Assembly (NCBI GenBank): GCA_019116885.1
Contig: DXAU01000051.1
Location: 1 to 55,109, forward strand
Direction: 5' to 3'
DNA length: 55,109 bases
From: Candidatus Mediterraneibacter pullistercoris
Lineage (GTDB): Bacteria > Bacillota > Clostridia > Lachnospirales > Lachnospiraceae
In this document: positions 42,279 to 51,789 of the stretch, in pieces
Layout of the letters: the number at the start of each line of letters is the position of its first letter
How positions within the stretch are numbered: position 1 is the first letter of the stretch
Translations under genes and position numbers: made by a program
Notes under the pieces: model-generated
The model's database searches: none
What the model was told of the DNA's origin: nothing
Seen by the model: only the letters and a program-made list of their open reading frames with translations

Positions 42279-43459
42279 ACAGGGAGATCGGCAGAACCCG
42301 TTCCGGCCTGCGTTATGGCTGGACGACGGGAAGCTGTGCGGCTGCGGCGGCAAAGGCTGCGGCGATGATGCTTTTCGGCGGGGAAGAGATCCGTCATGTC
42401 AGGCTGATGACGCCAAAGGGCATCGAACTGTATCTGGATGTGGAATCTATTACACGAATGTCAGAATATGTGGAGTGTGCGGTGAGAAAATACAGCGGCG
42501 ATGACCCGGATGTGACCGATGGGCTGCTGATCTTCGCAAAAGTAGAAAGAATCGGTGATTCTTCGGGACTTCGGATCATCCTGGACGGCGGCAGCGGTGT
42601 GGGCCGTGTGACAAAGCCCGGACTGGAGCAGCAGGCCGGGCAGGCGGCGATTAATAAAGTGCCAAGAAGGATGATTACAGAGGAAGTCGGGAGTGTATGC
42701 AGAGAACATGGTTACTGCGGGACTGTGAAAGTGCTCATCTCGATTCCTGATGGAGAAGAGACGGCAAAAAAGACATTTAATCCCAGGCTCGGGATTATGG
42801 GCGGTTTGTCTGTGCTTGGCACATCAGGCATTGTGGAACCCATGAGTGAAAAAGCGCTTACAGATACGATCTACCTGGAAATGAAAATGCTCCGTGAGAG
42901 GGGACATACTTACTGCTATGCCGTTCCGGGAAATTACGGAGCCGATTTCCTGACGGAGAGCCTGGGGATCGATCCGGATCTTGCCGTAAAATGCAGCAAC
43001 TACGTGGGAGAGACGATCGACGATGCGAAACTGCTCGGGATGAAAGGACTCCTTCTGATCGGTCATGTAGGGAAATTCATTAAGCTTGCGGCGGGAGTCA
43101 TGAACACCCATTCCAGACAGGCGGACTGCAGGATGGAAGTGTTTGCGTCCCATGCAGCCATGGCAGGAGCAGACACAGCCGTGGTGAAGGCGATCATGGC
43201 ATGTCTGAATACAACAGAAGCCATACAGATATTGAAAGAAAAAGGTCTGCTTCAGGATGTCATGGAAACAGTGATGGAGCGGATCGGGTTCTGTCTGCGG
43301 CAGAGATCGGGAGAAAAGCTGGAGACCGGAGCGGTTGTGTTTTCCAGTGAAGAGGGGATACTCGGACAGACAGAGAACGCAGCAGAACTGCTGGAGAGGA
43401 CAGAGCGGCAGGCTACGCGTCCCACTCATCCCCGGGAACAGGAGAATCATTACAGATAA
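42275..43459 (+). CDS. cbiD: Cobalt-precorrin-5B C1-methyltransferase CbiD
   Basis: A 394-residue CbiD that methylates C1 of the ring in the anaerobic route. The start RSGLRYGWTTGSCAAAAAKA, the GGSGVGRVTKPGL segment near residue 110, FNPRLGIMGGLSVLGTSGIV near 170 and the LIGHVGKFIKLAAGVMNTHS near 260 are characteristic. CbiG, which normally acts just before it, is not found here. Confidence 0.96.
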   Translation: MNREIGRTRSGLRYGWTTGSCAAAAAKAAAMMLFGGEEIRHVRLMTPKGIELYLDVESITRMSEYVECAVRKYSGDDPDVTDGLLIFAKVERIGDSSGLRIILDGGSGVGRVTKPGLEQQAGQAAINKVPRRMITEEVGSVCREHGYCGTVKVLISIPDGEETAKKTFNPRLGIMGGLSVLGTSGIVEPMSEKALTDTIYLEMKMLRERGHTYCYAVPGNYGADFLTESLGIDPDLAVKCSNYVGETIDDAKLLGMKGLLLIGHVGKFIKLAAGVMNTHSRQADCRMEVFASHAAMAGADTAVVKAIMACLNTTEAIQILKEKGLLQDVMETVMERIGFCLRQRSGEKLETGAVVFSSEEGILGQTENAAELLERTERQATRPTHPREQENHYR

Positions 43460-43477
43460 CAAAGGAAAGGACAGCAC

Positions 43478-44245
43478 ATGAGCGGAAGATTTACAGGAGC
43501 AGGAGTAGGTCCGGGTGATCCGGAACTGATGACGATAAAGGCAGTCCGGGCCATAGAGGAGTGCAGCGTGATTGCCATACCTGTGTCGGACAGTACACTG
43601 GAGGAGCCGGTGTTTGAGAGGGCAGGAAACGAAGACAAAAGAAATGCGGCTTATCTGGAGAGGTGCGTGGCATATCAGATCGCAGCCGGGGCGTTTTCCG
43701 CGATTGCGGAAAAGGACCGGATCTATCTTCCGATGCCGATGATTAAAGAGAAAGAAAAGCTCAAAGCGATCCATGACCGGGATGCGGCGGCAGTTGCAGA
43801 ACTGCTTGATAAAGATAAAAATGTAGTATTTCTCACGCTGGGAGATCCTACAGTATATTCTACCTGTATGTATGTACACAAGCGTCTGAAACGCGCGGGA
43901 TATACCACGCAGATCATACCGGGTATCCCATCGTTCTGTGCAGCGGCGGCCCGGATGGATATTTCTCTTGTTGAGAACCGCCAGGAGCTTCATGTACTCC
44001 CGGCGTCCTATGATATTGAAGGAAGCCTGAATCTGCCGGGCACGAAAGTGCTCATGAAAGCAGGACGGAAGATGGGCGAAGTAAAGCGCATGCTGACAGA
44101 AAAAGGGCTGGACGCAGTAATGGTGGAAAACTGCGGAATGGACAATGAGAAAATATATCCGGGCGCACAGGAGATTCCGGAACAGGCAGGTTATTACTCC
44201 CTGCTTGTGGTAAAGGAAAAACAGACAGGAGGAAAAGAAAGATGA
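43478..44245 (+). CDS. cbiL: Cobalt-precorrin-2 C20-methyltransferase CbiL
   Basis: A 255-residue SAM-dependent corrin methyltransferase. It opens with GRFTGAGVGPGDPELMTIKA (SAM-binding P-loop-like GVGPGDPE). It carries FLTLGDPTVYSTCMYVHKRL near residue 125 and PGIPSFCAAAARMDISLVEN near 150, diagnostic of the CobI/CbiL branch. RBS AAAGGAAAGG precedes the ATG. It overlaps cbiF by 4 bases. Confidence 0.95.
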   Translation: MSGRFTGAGVGPGDPELMTIKAVRAIEECSVIAIPVSDSTLEEPVFERAGNEDKRNAAYLERCVAYQIAAGAFSAIAEKDRIYLPMPMIKEKEKLKAIHDRDAAAVAELLDKDKNVVFLTLGDPTVYSTCMYVHKRLKRAGYTTQIIPGIPSFCAAAARMDISLVENRQELHVLPASYDIEGSLNLPGTKVLMKAGRKMGEVKRMLTEKGLDAVMVENCGMDNEKIYPGAQEIPEQAGYYSLLVVKEKQTGGKER

Positions 44246-45021
44246 TCACATTTGCGGGAGCAGGCCCTGGGGCAGAGGATCTCATCACAGTGCGCGGACA
44301 GAATCTGTTAAAAGAGGCCGATATCGTCGTTTACGCCGGATCGCTTGTGAATCCGGGACTTTTGTCTCTGTGCAGAGAGGACTGCGAGATTTATAACAGT
44401 GCAAAGATGACACTGGAAGAAGTGATGGAAGTTATGACTGCGGGAGAACGGGAGGGGAAAAAAGTCGTCCGTCTCCACACCGGAGATCCATGTCTGTACG
44501 GAGCGATCCGGGAGCAGATGGACGAACTGGAGAAACTGGATATCCCTTATGAAGTATGTCCGGGGGTAAGTTCGTTCTGCGGGGCGGCCGCTGCCCTGGG
44601 CGCAGAATATACACTGCCCGGAGTCTCCCAGTCTGTGGTGATCACCAGGATGGCAGGACGCACGCCGGTGCCGGAGAGGGAGTCGATCCGGAGTTTTGCC
44701 GCGCATCAGGCGACCATGGTGATCTTTTTAAGCACGGGTATGCTTAGAGAACTGTCAGAGGAACTGATCCGCGGCGGATACGCGGCGGATACGCCAGCGG
44801 CCATCGTGTACAAGGCGACATGGCCGGAGGAAAAAGTTCTGCACTGTACGGTGAAAGACCTTGAGGAAACTGCCGCAAAGGAGAATGTGACAAAGACGGC
44901 GCTTATTGTGGTGGGCAGGATACTGAACAGTGAATATGACCGTTCAAAGCTCTATGATCCGTCTTTTGCAACAGAATTCCGCAAAGCATCCGTGCCAGAG
45001 CGGAAAGAAAAAGAGCAGTGA
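44242..45021 (+). CDS. cbiF: Cobalt-precorrin-4 C11-methyltransferase CbiF
   Basis: A 259-residue SAM-dependent methyltransferase of the CobM/CbiF branch. The signatures are ITFAGAGPGAEDLITVRGQ, DIVVYAGSLVNP, RLHTGDPCLYGAIREQMDEL and ALGAEYTLPGVSQSVVITR (the second last two near residues 75 and 115). It is coupled to cbiL by a 4-base overlap. Confidence 0.95.
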   Translation: MITFAGAGPGAEDLITVRGQNLLKEADIVVYAGSLVNPGLLSLCREDCEIYNSAKMTLEEVMEVMTAGEREGKKVVRLHTGDPCLYGAIREQMDELEKLDIPYEVCPGVSSFCGAAAALGAEYTLPGVSQSVVITRMAGRTPVPERESIRSFAAHQATMVIFLSTGMLRELSEELIRGGYAADTPAAIVYKATWPEEKVLHCTVKDLEETAAKENVTKTALIVVGRILNSEYDRSKLYDPSFATEFRKASVPERKEKEQ

Positions 45022-45058
45022 GTATCATCAGTATACAGAGAAACGGAGCAAAAATGCA

Positions 45059-45790
45059 ATGAGTAAGATATATGTGACAGGGCTGGGACCGGGAGCGTCT
45101 GACCAGATGACGATACAGGCGGGAAAGGCGCTGGAGAAATGTCCGGTGATTATCGGATATACAGTATACATAGACCTTATCCGAGAAGAATTTCCGGACA
45201 AAACATTTCTGAGCACACCGATGCGCAAAGAAGCGGAGCGCTGCCGCATGGCATTTGCAGAGGCACAAAAAGGACAGGATGTGGCAATGGTGTGCAGTGG
45301 AGACGCGGGAATCTACGGCATGGCCGGACTGATCTGCGAAGTCGGGAAAGATTATCCGGATGTGGAGATCGAGATTGTACCAGGCATCACGGCCGCATCC
45401 GGAGGGGCGGCGGTCCTTGGAGCGCCGCTGATGCATGACTTCGCAGTCATCAGCCTGAGCGACCTGCTCACACCATGGGAGAAGATCGAGCGGCGCATCA
45501 GGGCAGCGGCAAAAGCGGATTTCGTCATCTCCATCTATAATCCATCCAGTAAAAAGCGGGCGGACTATCTGAAGAAAGCCTGTGAAATGATTCTGGAGTA
45601 CCGCAGCCCGGATACGGTATGCGGGATTGTCAGAAATATTGGAAGAGATGGGGAAACATACGAGATCCTGTCTCTGGAACGGCTGAAAGACACGCAGGTG
45701 GATATGTTTACGACAGTATTTGTCGGAAACTCAAATACGATGGAGCTAAACGGAAGAATGGTAACGCCGAGAGGGTATAAAGATGTGTGA
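45059..45790 (+). CDS. cbiH: Cobalt-precorrin-3B C17-methyltransferase CbiH
   Basis: A 243-residue ring-contraction methyltransferase of the CobJ/CbiH branch, recognised by YVTGLGPGASDQMTIQAGKA, VIIGYTVYIDLI, VCSGDAGIYGMAGLI near residue 80, and PGITAASGGAAVLGAPLMHD. The ATG at 45059 follows CGGAGC. The longer reading into cbiF lacks family similarity. In many Clostridia CbiG is fused to or next to this protein; here it is single-domain. Confidence 0.94.
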   Translation: MSKIYVTGLGPGASDQMTIQAGKALEKCPVIIGYTVYIDLIREEFPDKTFLSTPMRKEAERCRMAFAEAQKGQDVAMVCSGDAGIYGMAGLICEVGKDYPDVEIEIVPGITAASGGAAVLGAPLMHDFAVISLSDLLTPWEKIERRIRAAAKADFVISIYNPSSKKRADYLKKACEMILEYRSPDTVCGIVRNIGRDGETYEILSLERLKDTQVDMFTTVFVGNSNTMELNGRMVTPRGYKDV

Positions 45791-47096
45791 AAAGAGGCAG
45801 AAGATTTCTCTGATCGGGATCGGCATGGGCAGCAGGGCGTCCATGACCATGGAGGCAGCAGAGGCGGTCCGCGCCTGCGACTGTATGATTGGTGCAGAGA
45901 GGATGCTCTCCTCTGCAAGGGAGCTGCGGTATGGAACCGGGAGACAGGGGGACGCGCCGGAGCAGGCAGAGTCCCTCGTGCCGGAATTATGCGAGTACAA
46001 TTCGGACAAGATATTTGCGTATATAGAGGCGCACCCGGAGTATGTCCATGTGGCGGTGCTGCTTTCGGGAGATACAGGATTCCACAGCGGAGCAAAGAAA
46101 CTCTCGGAAATGTTTGCACGAGATTCTGACCGGTACGATGTGACAATGATCCCGGGGATCTCCTCGGTCATCTGTCTTGCCGCCCGGCTGAAGACGACAT
46201 GGGAAGACGGAGCTGTGCTCAGTCTCCACGGACAGGAAGAAAATTTTATACAGACAGTGAACAAAAATGGAAAGACGTTCCTGCTTCTGGGAGGAAAAGA
46301 CTCCGGGGAGAAGATGATTACACGGCTTAAGGAATACGGGATGGATGATGTGACGGTACATATTGGCAGCAGGCTATCCTACCCGGACGAGCAGATTCTG
46401 TCCGGACATCCGGGAGAATTGGAAGAAGGTGCGGCAGACGGGCTGTGCGCGGCGATGATCCTGAATCCGAATCCGGATAAGAGAACAGGACCGCACATCC
46501 GGGATGAGGAATTTATCCGCGGCAATGTGCCTATGACAAAGGCAGAAGTGCGCGCTGTCAGCCTGGCGCAGATGGAGCTTGCGGAGAATTCAGTGGTATA
46601 CGATATCGGAGCGGGAACCGGATCGGTGTCTGTGGAAGCGGCGCGTTCCGGAGACCGGATCAGGGTATATGCCATCGAGAAAAAGCCGGAGGCGGCTGAG
46701 CTTCTTGTACAGAACCGGAAGAAATTCCGGACAGATGGCATACGCATCATAAAGGGAACAGCGCCGGAGGCACTCCGGGATCTGGAGCCGCCGACCCATG
46801 TGTTTATCGGCGGAAGTTCCGGAAATCTCCGGGAGATCCTGTGTACGGTGCTTGACAAGAATCCATCCGCGAGGATTGTAATCAATGCCATATCGCTTGA
46901 GACAGTCAGTGAAGTTATGGACGCCATAGAGGAAGGGCTGCTCAAAGACGCGCAGATCACACAGATCACGGCAGCGCGCGCCCGCGTGCTCGGAAGATAC
47001 CACATGATGACCGGACAGAATCCGGTGTATATCATTTCCTCGGGGAGAGACAGAAAGGAAAATCCGGCAGAGACGGAAAGGAGCCCGGACAGATGA
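45783..47096 (+). CDS. cbiET: CbiE-CbiT fusion (precorrin-6Y/7 C5,15-methyltransferase, decarboxylating)
   Basis: A 437-residue fusion as in CobL. Residues 1-205 are CbiE (ISLIGIGMGSRASMTMEAAE, LLSGDTGFHSGAKKL, PGISSVICLAARLKTTWED), which methylates C5. Residues about 240-437 are CbiT (IRGNVPMTKAEVRAVSLAQM, VVYDIGAGTGSVSVEAA, FIGGSSGNLREIL), which methylates C15 and decarboxylates the C12 acetate. It starts 8 bases inside cbiH and ends overlapping cbiA by 4 bases. Confidence 0.95.
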   Translation: MCEKRQKISLIGIGMGSRASMTMEAAEAVRACDCMIGAERMLSSARELRYGTGRQGDAPEQAESLVPELCEYNSDKIFAYIEAHPEYVHVAVLLSGDTGFHSGAKKLSEMFARDSDRYDVTMIPGISSVICLAARLKTTWEDGAVLSLHGQEENFIQTVNKNGKTFLLLGGKDSGEKMITRLKEYGMDDVTVHIGSRLSYPDEQILSGHPGELEEGAADGLCAAMILNPNPDKRTGPHIRDEEFIRGNVPMTKAEVRAVSLAQMELAENSVVYDIGAGTGSVSVEAARSGDRIRVYAIEKKPEAAELLVQNRKKFRTDGIRIIKGTAPEALRDLEPPTHVFIGGSSGNLREILCTVLDKNPSARIVINAISLETVSEVMDAIEEGLLKDAQITQITAARARVLGRYHMMTGQNPVYIISSGRDRKENPAETERSPDR

Positions 47097-48493
47097 AGAT
47101 GCCCAGAATACTGATCGCCGCTCCGGCAAGCGGCAGCGGAAAGACAGCTATCTCCTGCGGCCTGATGTCCGTATTCCGGGAAAGAGGCATGGATGTAAGG
47201 GCATGCAAATGCGGGCCGGACTATATTGATCCCATGTTCCATAGAGAAGTACTGGGCGTGGCTTCAAGAAATCTGGATCTGTTTTTTTCTGACAAGGAAG
47301 AGCTGACAAAAGGATTTATCCGGCATGTGTCCGGTGCGGATCTTACCGTGACAGAAGGAGTGATGGGGTATTATGACGGACGGGGAATGGATACGGATGC
47401 GGGAAGTTCCTACGATGTGGCGAGGACACTTCAGATCCCCGTCATACTTGTAGTTCCCTGCCGGGGAGCGGCGCTTTCTCTTGCGGCGCTTGTCCGTGGG
47501 ATGGCCGGATTCCGTGCCGACAGCAATATCCGGGGAATCCTGCTGAACCGGGTGTCCGAGATGGTTTATCCCAGACTGAAAGACATGCTGGAGCAGGAGC
47601 TGAAAAAATCCGGTCATGAGATCCCCGTGGTGGGATATATCCCTGAGAACGAAACATTCCACCTGGAGAGCCGCCACCTCGGTCTTGTGACGCCTCAGGA
47701 GATGAAAGATCTGAAAGAACAGGCAGAACGAGCCGGAAGGATACTGGCCAGGAGCGTGGATCTGGACCAGATTCTGTCAATTGCCAGGACAGCGCCTGCG
47801 CTTGGGCCGGGAGAAGAAAGAGCAGTTACAAGAGGAAAGGACAAAACGGCGGACGAGAAACGAGTCAGGGTCGGCATTGCACGGGATCAGGCGTTCTGCT
47901 TTTACTATGAGGAGAATCTGAAACTCCTGGAAGAAGCAGGATGCGAACTGGCTCCTTTCAGTCCGCTTAGGGATAAAGAACTTCCCCGGGATATCAGCGG
48001 TCTGATCCTGGGCGGCGGATATCCGGAGCTTTACAGCGAAAGGCTCTCTGGAAACAGCGGGCTGTTAGATGAGATCAAAAGCGCCCTGGATGCCGGGATG
48101 CCCTGTCTTGCCGAGTGCGGCGGATTTATGTATCTCCATGAGGAACTGCAAGACAGAAACGGAAATGTCTATCCTATGGCAGGGGTGATAAGGGGGAAGA
48201 CCTATCCCACGGGAAAGCTGGTACGTTTCGGGTATGTAAATATAACGTCTGATAAACCGGCTGGCTGGCTTCTGCCCGGTGAGACAATAAAAGGACATGA
48301 ATTCCATTACTGGGACAGTACTGACGCAGGGAATGACTGTACGGCAGCAAAACCAGACGGGAAAAGAAAATGGGGATGTATCCACATGAGTGGAAATCTG
48401 TTTGCGGGATATCCTCATCTGTACCTGCCGTCCATGCCGGAATTCGCTTCCCGGTTCATCGGGCGCTGCAAGGAGTGGACACCGGACAAATGA
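47093..48493 (+). CDS. cbiA: Cobyrinate a,c-diamide synthase
   Basis: A 466-residue glutamine-dependent amidotransferase that amidates the a and c side chains. The ATPase part begins ILIAAPASGSGKTAISCGLM, with MDVRACKCGPDYIDPMFHRE and VTEGVMGYYDG (about 80-95). The C-terminal class I glutaminase-like domain has GLILGGGYPELY, the nucleophile in CLAECGGFMYLHEEL near residue 346, and GHEFHYWDS near 402. It overlaps cbiET by 4 bases. Confidence 0.95.
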   Translation: MKMPRILIAAPASGSGKTAISCGLMSVFRERGMDVRACKCGPDYIDPMFHREVLGVASRNLDLFFSDKEELTKGFIRHVSGADLTVTEGVMGYYDGRGMDTDAGSSYDVARTLQIPVILVVPCRGAALSLAALVRGMAGFRADSNIRGILLNRVSEMVYPRLKDMLEQELKKSGHEIPVVGYIPENETFHLESRHLGLVTPQEMKDLKEQAERAGRILARSVDLDQILSIARTAPALGPGEERAVTRGKDKTADEKRVRVGIARDQAFCFYYEENLKLLEEAGCELAPFSPLRDKELPRDISGLILGGGYPELYSERLSGNSGLLDEIKSALDAGMPCLAECGGFMYLHEELQDRNGNVYPMAGVIRGKTYPTGKLVRFGYVNITSDKPAGWLLPGETIKGHEFHYWDSTDAGNDCTAAKPDGKRKWGCIHMSGNLFAGYPHLYLPSMPEFASRFIGRCKEWTPDK

Positions 48494-48536
48494 AGACAGA
48501 TCCGGCAATAAAGGAAGAGAGCAGAGGAACAGGAAA

Positions 48537-49613
48537 ATGTCTGAGGAGTTTGAAAAGAAATTACAACAGAAACTGGCAGAAATCCGTCCGGCTGACCGGG
48601 AGAGCATGGAAGCGGCAAAAGCACACTGGAAAACAGTGGGAAAGCCGCTGAACAGTCTTGGCAAACTGGAAGAGGCGGTAGTGCGCATGGCCGGGATCAG
48701 AGGGAAAGCGGACTATACGATCAGGAAAAAAGGGCTTGTGATCATGTGCGCCGACAATGGTGTCGTCGCTGAGGGAGTGACTCAGACGGGGCAGGAAGTG
48801 ACTGCAATCGTGGCGGAGAACTTTACACGGCGTGCAACCAGTGTATGTCTGATGGCGGAGATCGCAGGCACAGATCTTTTCCCGGTGGACATCGGAATGG
48901 TTTCCGATGTACCTGCGGTGACGAAGCCGGAGTACAAGGTGATGAGTGGGACGAAAGACATGTTTCTGGAACCTGCCATGACGAGAGAACAGGCGGCACA
49001 GGCTGTGTTCACCGGAATTGCTGTTGCCGAAAAACTGGCAGGACAGGGGTATGATCTGCTGGCTACGGGAGAAATGGGAATCGGAAATACTACGACGAGC
49101 AGCGCGGTCGCGGCTGTGCTCCTTGAACGGGATGCTGCGGAAGTGACCGGACGCGGCGCAGGTTTGAGCTTAGAAGGACTGGACCGGAAGATCCACGTGA
49201 TCCGCCGTTCGATCGAACTGCATCGTCCGGACAAAGAGGACGTTCTGGATGTGCTTTCCAAAGTGGGCGGACTGGATATTGCCGGTCTGGCAGGCGTGTT
49301 CCTCGGCGGAGCGCTGTGCCATGTTCCCGTGATCATTGACGGCTTCATCTCCTCAGTGGCGGCTCTTTGCGCTGCAAGACTGTGTCCTGCGGCGGCAGAC
49401 TGCATGATGCCTTCCCATAAGTCAGGAGAGCCGGCAGGCGGGATGGTGCTTGAGGCGCTGAACCTCTCGCCATACATTGAATGTAATATGTCGCTCGGAG
49501 AGGGGAGCGGAGCTGTGGCGGCAATTCCGCTGCTCGAGATGGGACTCGCCGTATACCGGGAGATGAGTACATTTGATGAGATTCATGTGGGACAGTATGA
49601 AGAATATGAATAG
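48537..49613 (+). CDS. cobT: Nicotinate-nucleotide:dimethylbenzimidazole phosphoribosyltransferase
   Basis: A 358-residue CobT that activates the lower-ligand base by making its alpha-ribotide. Signatures are KPLNSLGKLEEAVVRMAGI near residue 38, ADNGVVAEGVTQTGQEVTA near 70, ATGEMGIGNTTTSSAVAAVL near 175 and the catalytic Glu in SLGEGSGAVAAIPLLE near 320. The ATG at 48537 follows AGAGGAACAGGAA; the upstream reading overlaps cbiA and is rejected. Confidence 0.95.
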   Translation: MSEEFEKKLQQKLAEIRPADRESMEAAKAHWKTVGKPLNSLGKLEEAVVRMAGIRGKADYTIRKKGLVIMCADNGVVAEGVTQTGQEVTAIVAENFTRRATSVCLMAEIAGTDLFPVDIGMVSDVPAVTKPEYKVMSGTKDMFLEPAMTREQAAQAVFTGIAVAEKLAGQGYDLLATGEMGIGNTTTSSAVAAVLLERDAAEVTGRGAGLSLEGLDRKIHVIRRSIELHRPDKEDVLDVLSKVGGLDIAGLAGVFLGGALCHVPVIIDGFISSVAALCAARLCPAAADCMMPSHKSGEPAGGMVLEALNLSPYIECNMSLGEGSGAVAAIPLLEMGLAVYREMSTFDEIHVGQYEEYE

Positions 49614-49720
49614 CAGCAAGAGCTAAAGTGCGGCTTGGCGAATGGAGCGGATGAACTGCTGAGCTGTGCCGGCGTCAGAACTGCTGTGCAGCCGCAGTGT
49701 CAGGAAAGGGAAAATATGAA

Positions 49721-50506
49721 ATGCGTCTGTTGAATTCACTTGTTATAGCTATATCCATGTATTCCAAGATCCCCGTTCCGACCGTGGACTGGAATGAAAA
49801 AAATATGAAGTGTGCAATGTGTTTTTTCCCTGTAGTCGGGGTGATAACGGGGATGCTTGAACTTGGCATTGGATACTTCCTGTTAGAGTACGCATCCTGC
49901 GGAAAGTTCTTCTTTGCCGCGGTGATGTCTCTGATTCCTGTTCTGGTTACAGGAGGAATCCATCTGGACGGATATGCGGATACGATCGATGCGATCAGCT
50001 CTTACGGTGACAGAGAAAAGAAACTGCAGATACTCAAAGATCCGCATACGGGAGCATTTGCCGTGATCGGGCTGTGTGTCTACTTTGTGGCGGTACTGGC
50101 GCTGTGGAGTGAGGCAGAGCCTGATATGCTGCCGACAGCCGCCTGTATGTATCCTCTTTCACGGTCCCTGAGCGGGATCTCTGTCGTGTCTTTTCATCCG
50201 GCTAAGAACAGCGGACTGCTCAGGACGTTTCGGGACGGGGCACAGAAAAAGAGAGTTCGTATTGTGCTTATCCTATGGGCATGTATCTGTGCAGGGATCA
50301 TGCTGTATCTCGGGTGGCAGCAGGGCGTCGCTTCTGCAGCCGCAGCAGCGGCAGTGATCGCGGCGGCTCTTCTGGTGTTCGCGTATTATTACAGGATGAG
50401 CAGAAAGAAGTTCGGCGGAACAACGGGGGATCTGGCGGGATACTTCCTGCAGATGTGTGAGCTGGCAATGCTGGCGGTGATTGTACTGGCCGGGAAAATC
50501 ATATAA
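49721..50506 (+). CDS. cobS: Adenosylcobinamide-GDP ribazoletransferase (cobalamin synthase)
   Basis: A 261-residue polytopic membrane enzyme joining adenosylcobinamide-GDP and alpha-ribazole. The CDP-alcohol-like catalytic Asp motif TGGIHLDGYADTIDAI lies near residue 82, followed by REKKLQILKDPHTGAFAVIG. The C-terminal GGTTGDLAGYFLQMCELAML is also characteristic. The ATG at 49721 is chosen over the GTG at 49697 because AAAGGG precedes it. The 107-base gap after cobT includes a 7-bp stem (TGCGGCT / AGCCGCA) and no gene. Confidence 0.93.
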   Translation: MRLLNSLVIAISMYSKIPVPTVDWNEKNMKCAMCFFPVVGVITGMLELGIGYFLLEYASCGKFFFAAVMSLIPVLVTGGIHLDGYADTIDAISSYGDREKKLQILKDPHTGAFAVIGLCVYFVAVLALWSEAEPDMLPTAACMYPLSRSLSGISVVSFHPAKNSGLLRTFRDGAQKKRVRIVLILWACICAGIMLYLGWQQGVASAAAAAAVIAAALLVFAYYYRMSRKKFGGTTGDLAGYFLQMCELAMLAVIVLAGKII

Positions 50507-50531
50507 ACAGGATATGCGGAAAGGCAGCATC

Positions 50532-51140
50532 ATGAGAACAGTATTCATCCGGCATCTGTGCACACCGGGAAATGAAAAAAGACAATATATCGGACGTACA
50601 GATGAAGACGTGTCTGAACGTGCGGCGGAAGAGTTCCGTCAGTGTCAGTCAAAATGTACCGGCGGGCTGTATCCGCCTGTACAGTATATCATCGCAAGTC
50701 CCCTGAAGCGGTGCATCCAGACAGCAGAGCTCATTTATCCCGGACTTGAGATTGTCACAGAACCGATGCTCCGGGAGTGCGATTTTGGTGAATATGAGAG
50801 AAAGACATACGAGGAGCTTAAAAATGAGCCGGAATATATCCGGTGGATGGAGTCCGGAGGAATGACTGCATTTCCAAGAGGGGAAGATCAGACATCCTTT
50901 CGCAGAAGATGTGTGAACGGAGTGAAGAGATGGATCGACAGACTTCTCGAGAACGGCGCAGACAGCGCGGCTTTCGTCGTACACGGGGGTACGATCATGG
51001 CGGCACTTTCTGAGCTTGCCGGGGATAGGCACGGGTTCTACCACTGGCAGGTGGAGAACGGCGGCGGATATGTGGCTGAAGTTTCAGAAGATGAGTGGGG
51101 AAACAGCAGGAAAGTGCTGAGAAAAGTAAAGAGAATGTAA
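50532..51140 (+). CDS. cobC: Alpha-ribazole phosphatase / histidine phosphatase
   Basis: A 202-residue phosphoglycerate-mutase-like phosphatase. The phospho-acceptor motif reads FIRHLCTPGNEKRQYIGR (RH with T and N at the usual spacing), with ECDFGEYERKTYEEL near residue 86 and the second His in VVHGGTIMAAL near 152. Position after cobS makes alpha-ribazole-5'-phosphate or cobalamin-5'-phosphate the likely substrate; the family alone would not fix it. The ATG at 50532 follows GGAAAGG. Confidence 0.88.
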   Translation: MRTVFIRHLCTPGNEKRQYIGRTDEDVSERAAEEFRQCQSKCTGGLYPPVQYIIASPLKRCIQTAELIYPGLEIVTEPMLRECDFGEYERKTYEELKNEPEYIRWMESGGMTAFPRGEDQTSFRRRCVNGVKRWIDRLLENGADSAAFVVHGGTIMAALSELAGDRHGFYHWQVENGGGYVAEVSEDEWGNSRKVLRKVKRM

Positions 51141-51169
51141 GAGGATTTTTAAAATTGTGTTTTGCAGCA

Positions 51170-51208
51170 GAGAGCATAGAAGAAAAGGTACTTTTATGCT
51201 CTCTTTTG
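51170..51208 (+). terminator. Terminator of the cobalamin operon
   Basis: GAGAGCATA (51170-51178) pairs perfectly with TATGCTCTC (51195-51203) over a 16-base loop, followed by TTTTG. Confidence 0.75.
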
Positions 51209-51250
51209 TATTATAATAAACACAAATGCAGCGGAAAGGAGATGCAGAGG

Positions 51251-51730
51251 ATGAAGAAGGTGTGGAAAATAATTGCAGCAGGTCTGTCCATTATGCTGCT
51301 CCCGGGATGCGCCCTGAATACAGGGGCCCGTGTGTATGATGATGAGAAAGCGCTCGCCGCAGATTATAACAGCTATAATCTGATAAACTTCAGTGGCAGC
51401 CAGTCAGAAAACACGGTGTCCGGTTCAGCAGAAAGACTGGAAGGAGTGGATACGATATGGGAGTTTGATGCTCAAGAGCAGGCAGAAGTGAATATCTCCT
51501 GCCGTCTGACAGTTACATCAGGAAAAGCGAAACTTGTCTATGTCGATCCGGACGGCACAGTGTCCACGCTTTTGGAATGTAGCGCCGGAGAAGACGGCGG
51601 GATGTCTGCATCGGAAACAATAGAAGTAAAAGAAGGGGAAAACCGTATCCGGCTCGTGGGCGCGGAAGATACGGGGCTGGAATATGAATTTACGGCAGAC
51701 AAAGGGGAAGTCGAGGCATTTGGAGACTGA
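51251..51730 (+). CDS. Predicted lipoprotein of unknown function
   Basis: A 159-residue exported lipoprotein. The signal peptide ends in the lipobox MLLPGC, so the mature protein would start at Cys20 and be lipidated. The rest is a beta-rich soluble domain (VNISCRLTVTSGKAKLVYVD near residue 80) with no recognised family. The ATG at 51251 follows AAAGGAG at good spacing; the ATG at 51242 is too close to it. TATAAT at 51212-51217 is a possible -10 immediately after the cobalamin terminator. Confidence 0.75.
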   Translation: MKKVWKIIAAGLSIMLLPGCALNTGARVYDDEKALAADYNSYNLINFSGSQSENTVSGSAERLEGVDTIWEFDAQEQAEVNISCRLTVTSGKAKLVYVDPDGTVSTLLECSAGEDGGMSASETIEVKEGENRIRLVGAEDTGLEYEFTADKGEVEAFGD

Positions 51731-51789
51731 AAGAAAGTTTTGATCTCGAAAAAAATTGTTGTTTAAAAATGGACCACAGGGAGAAAAAT

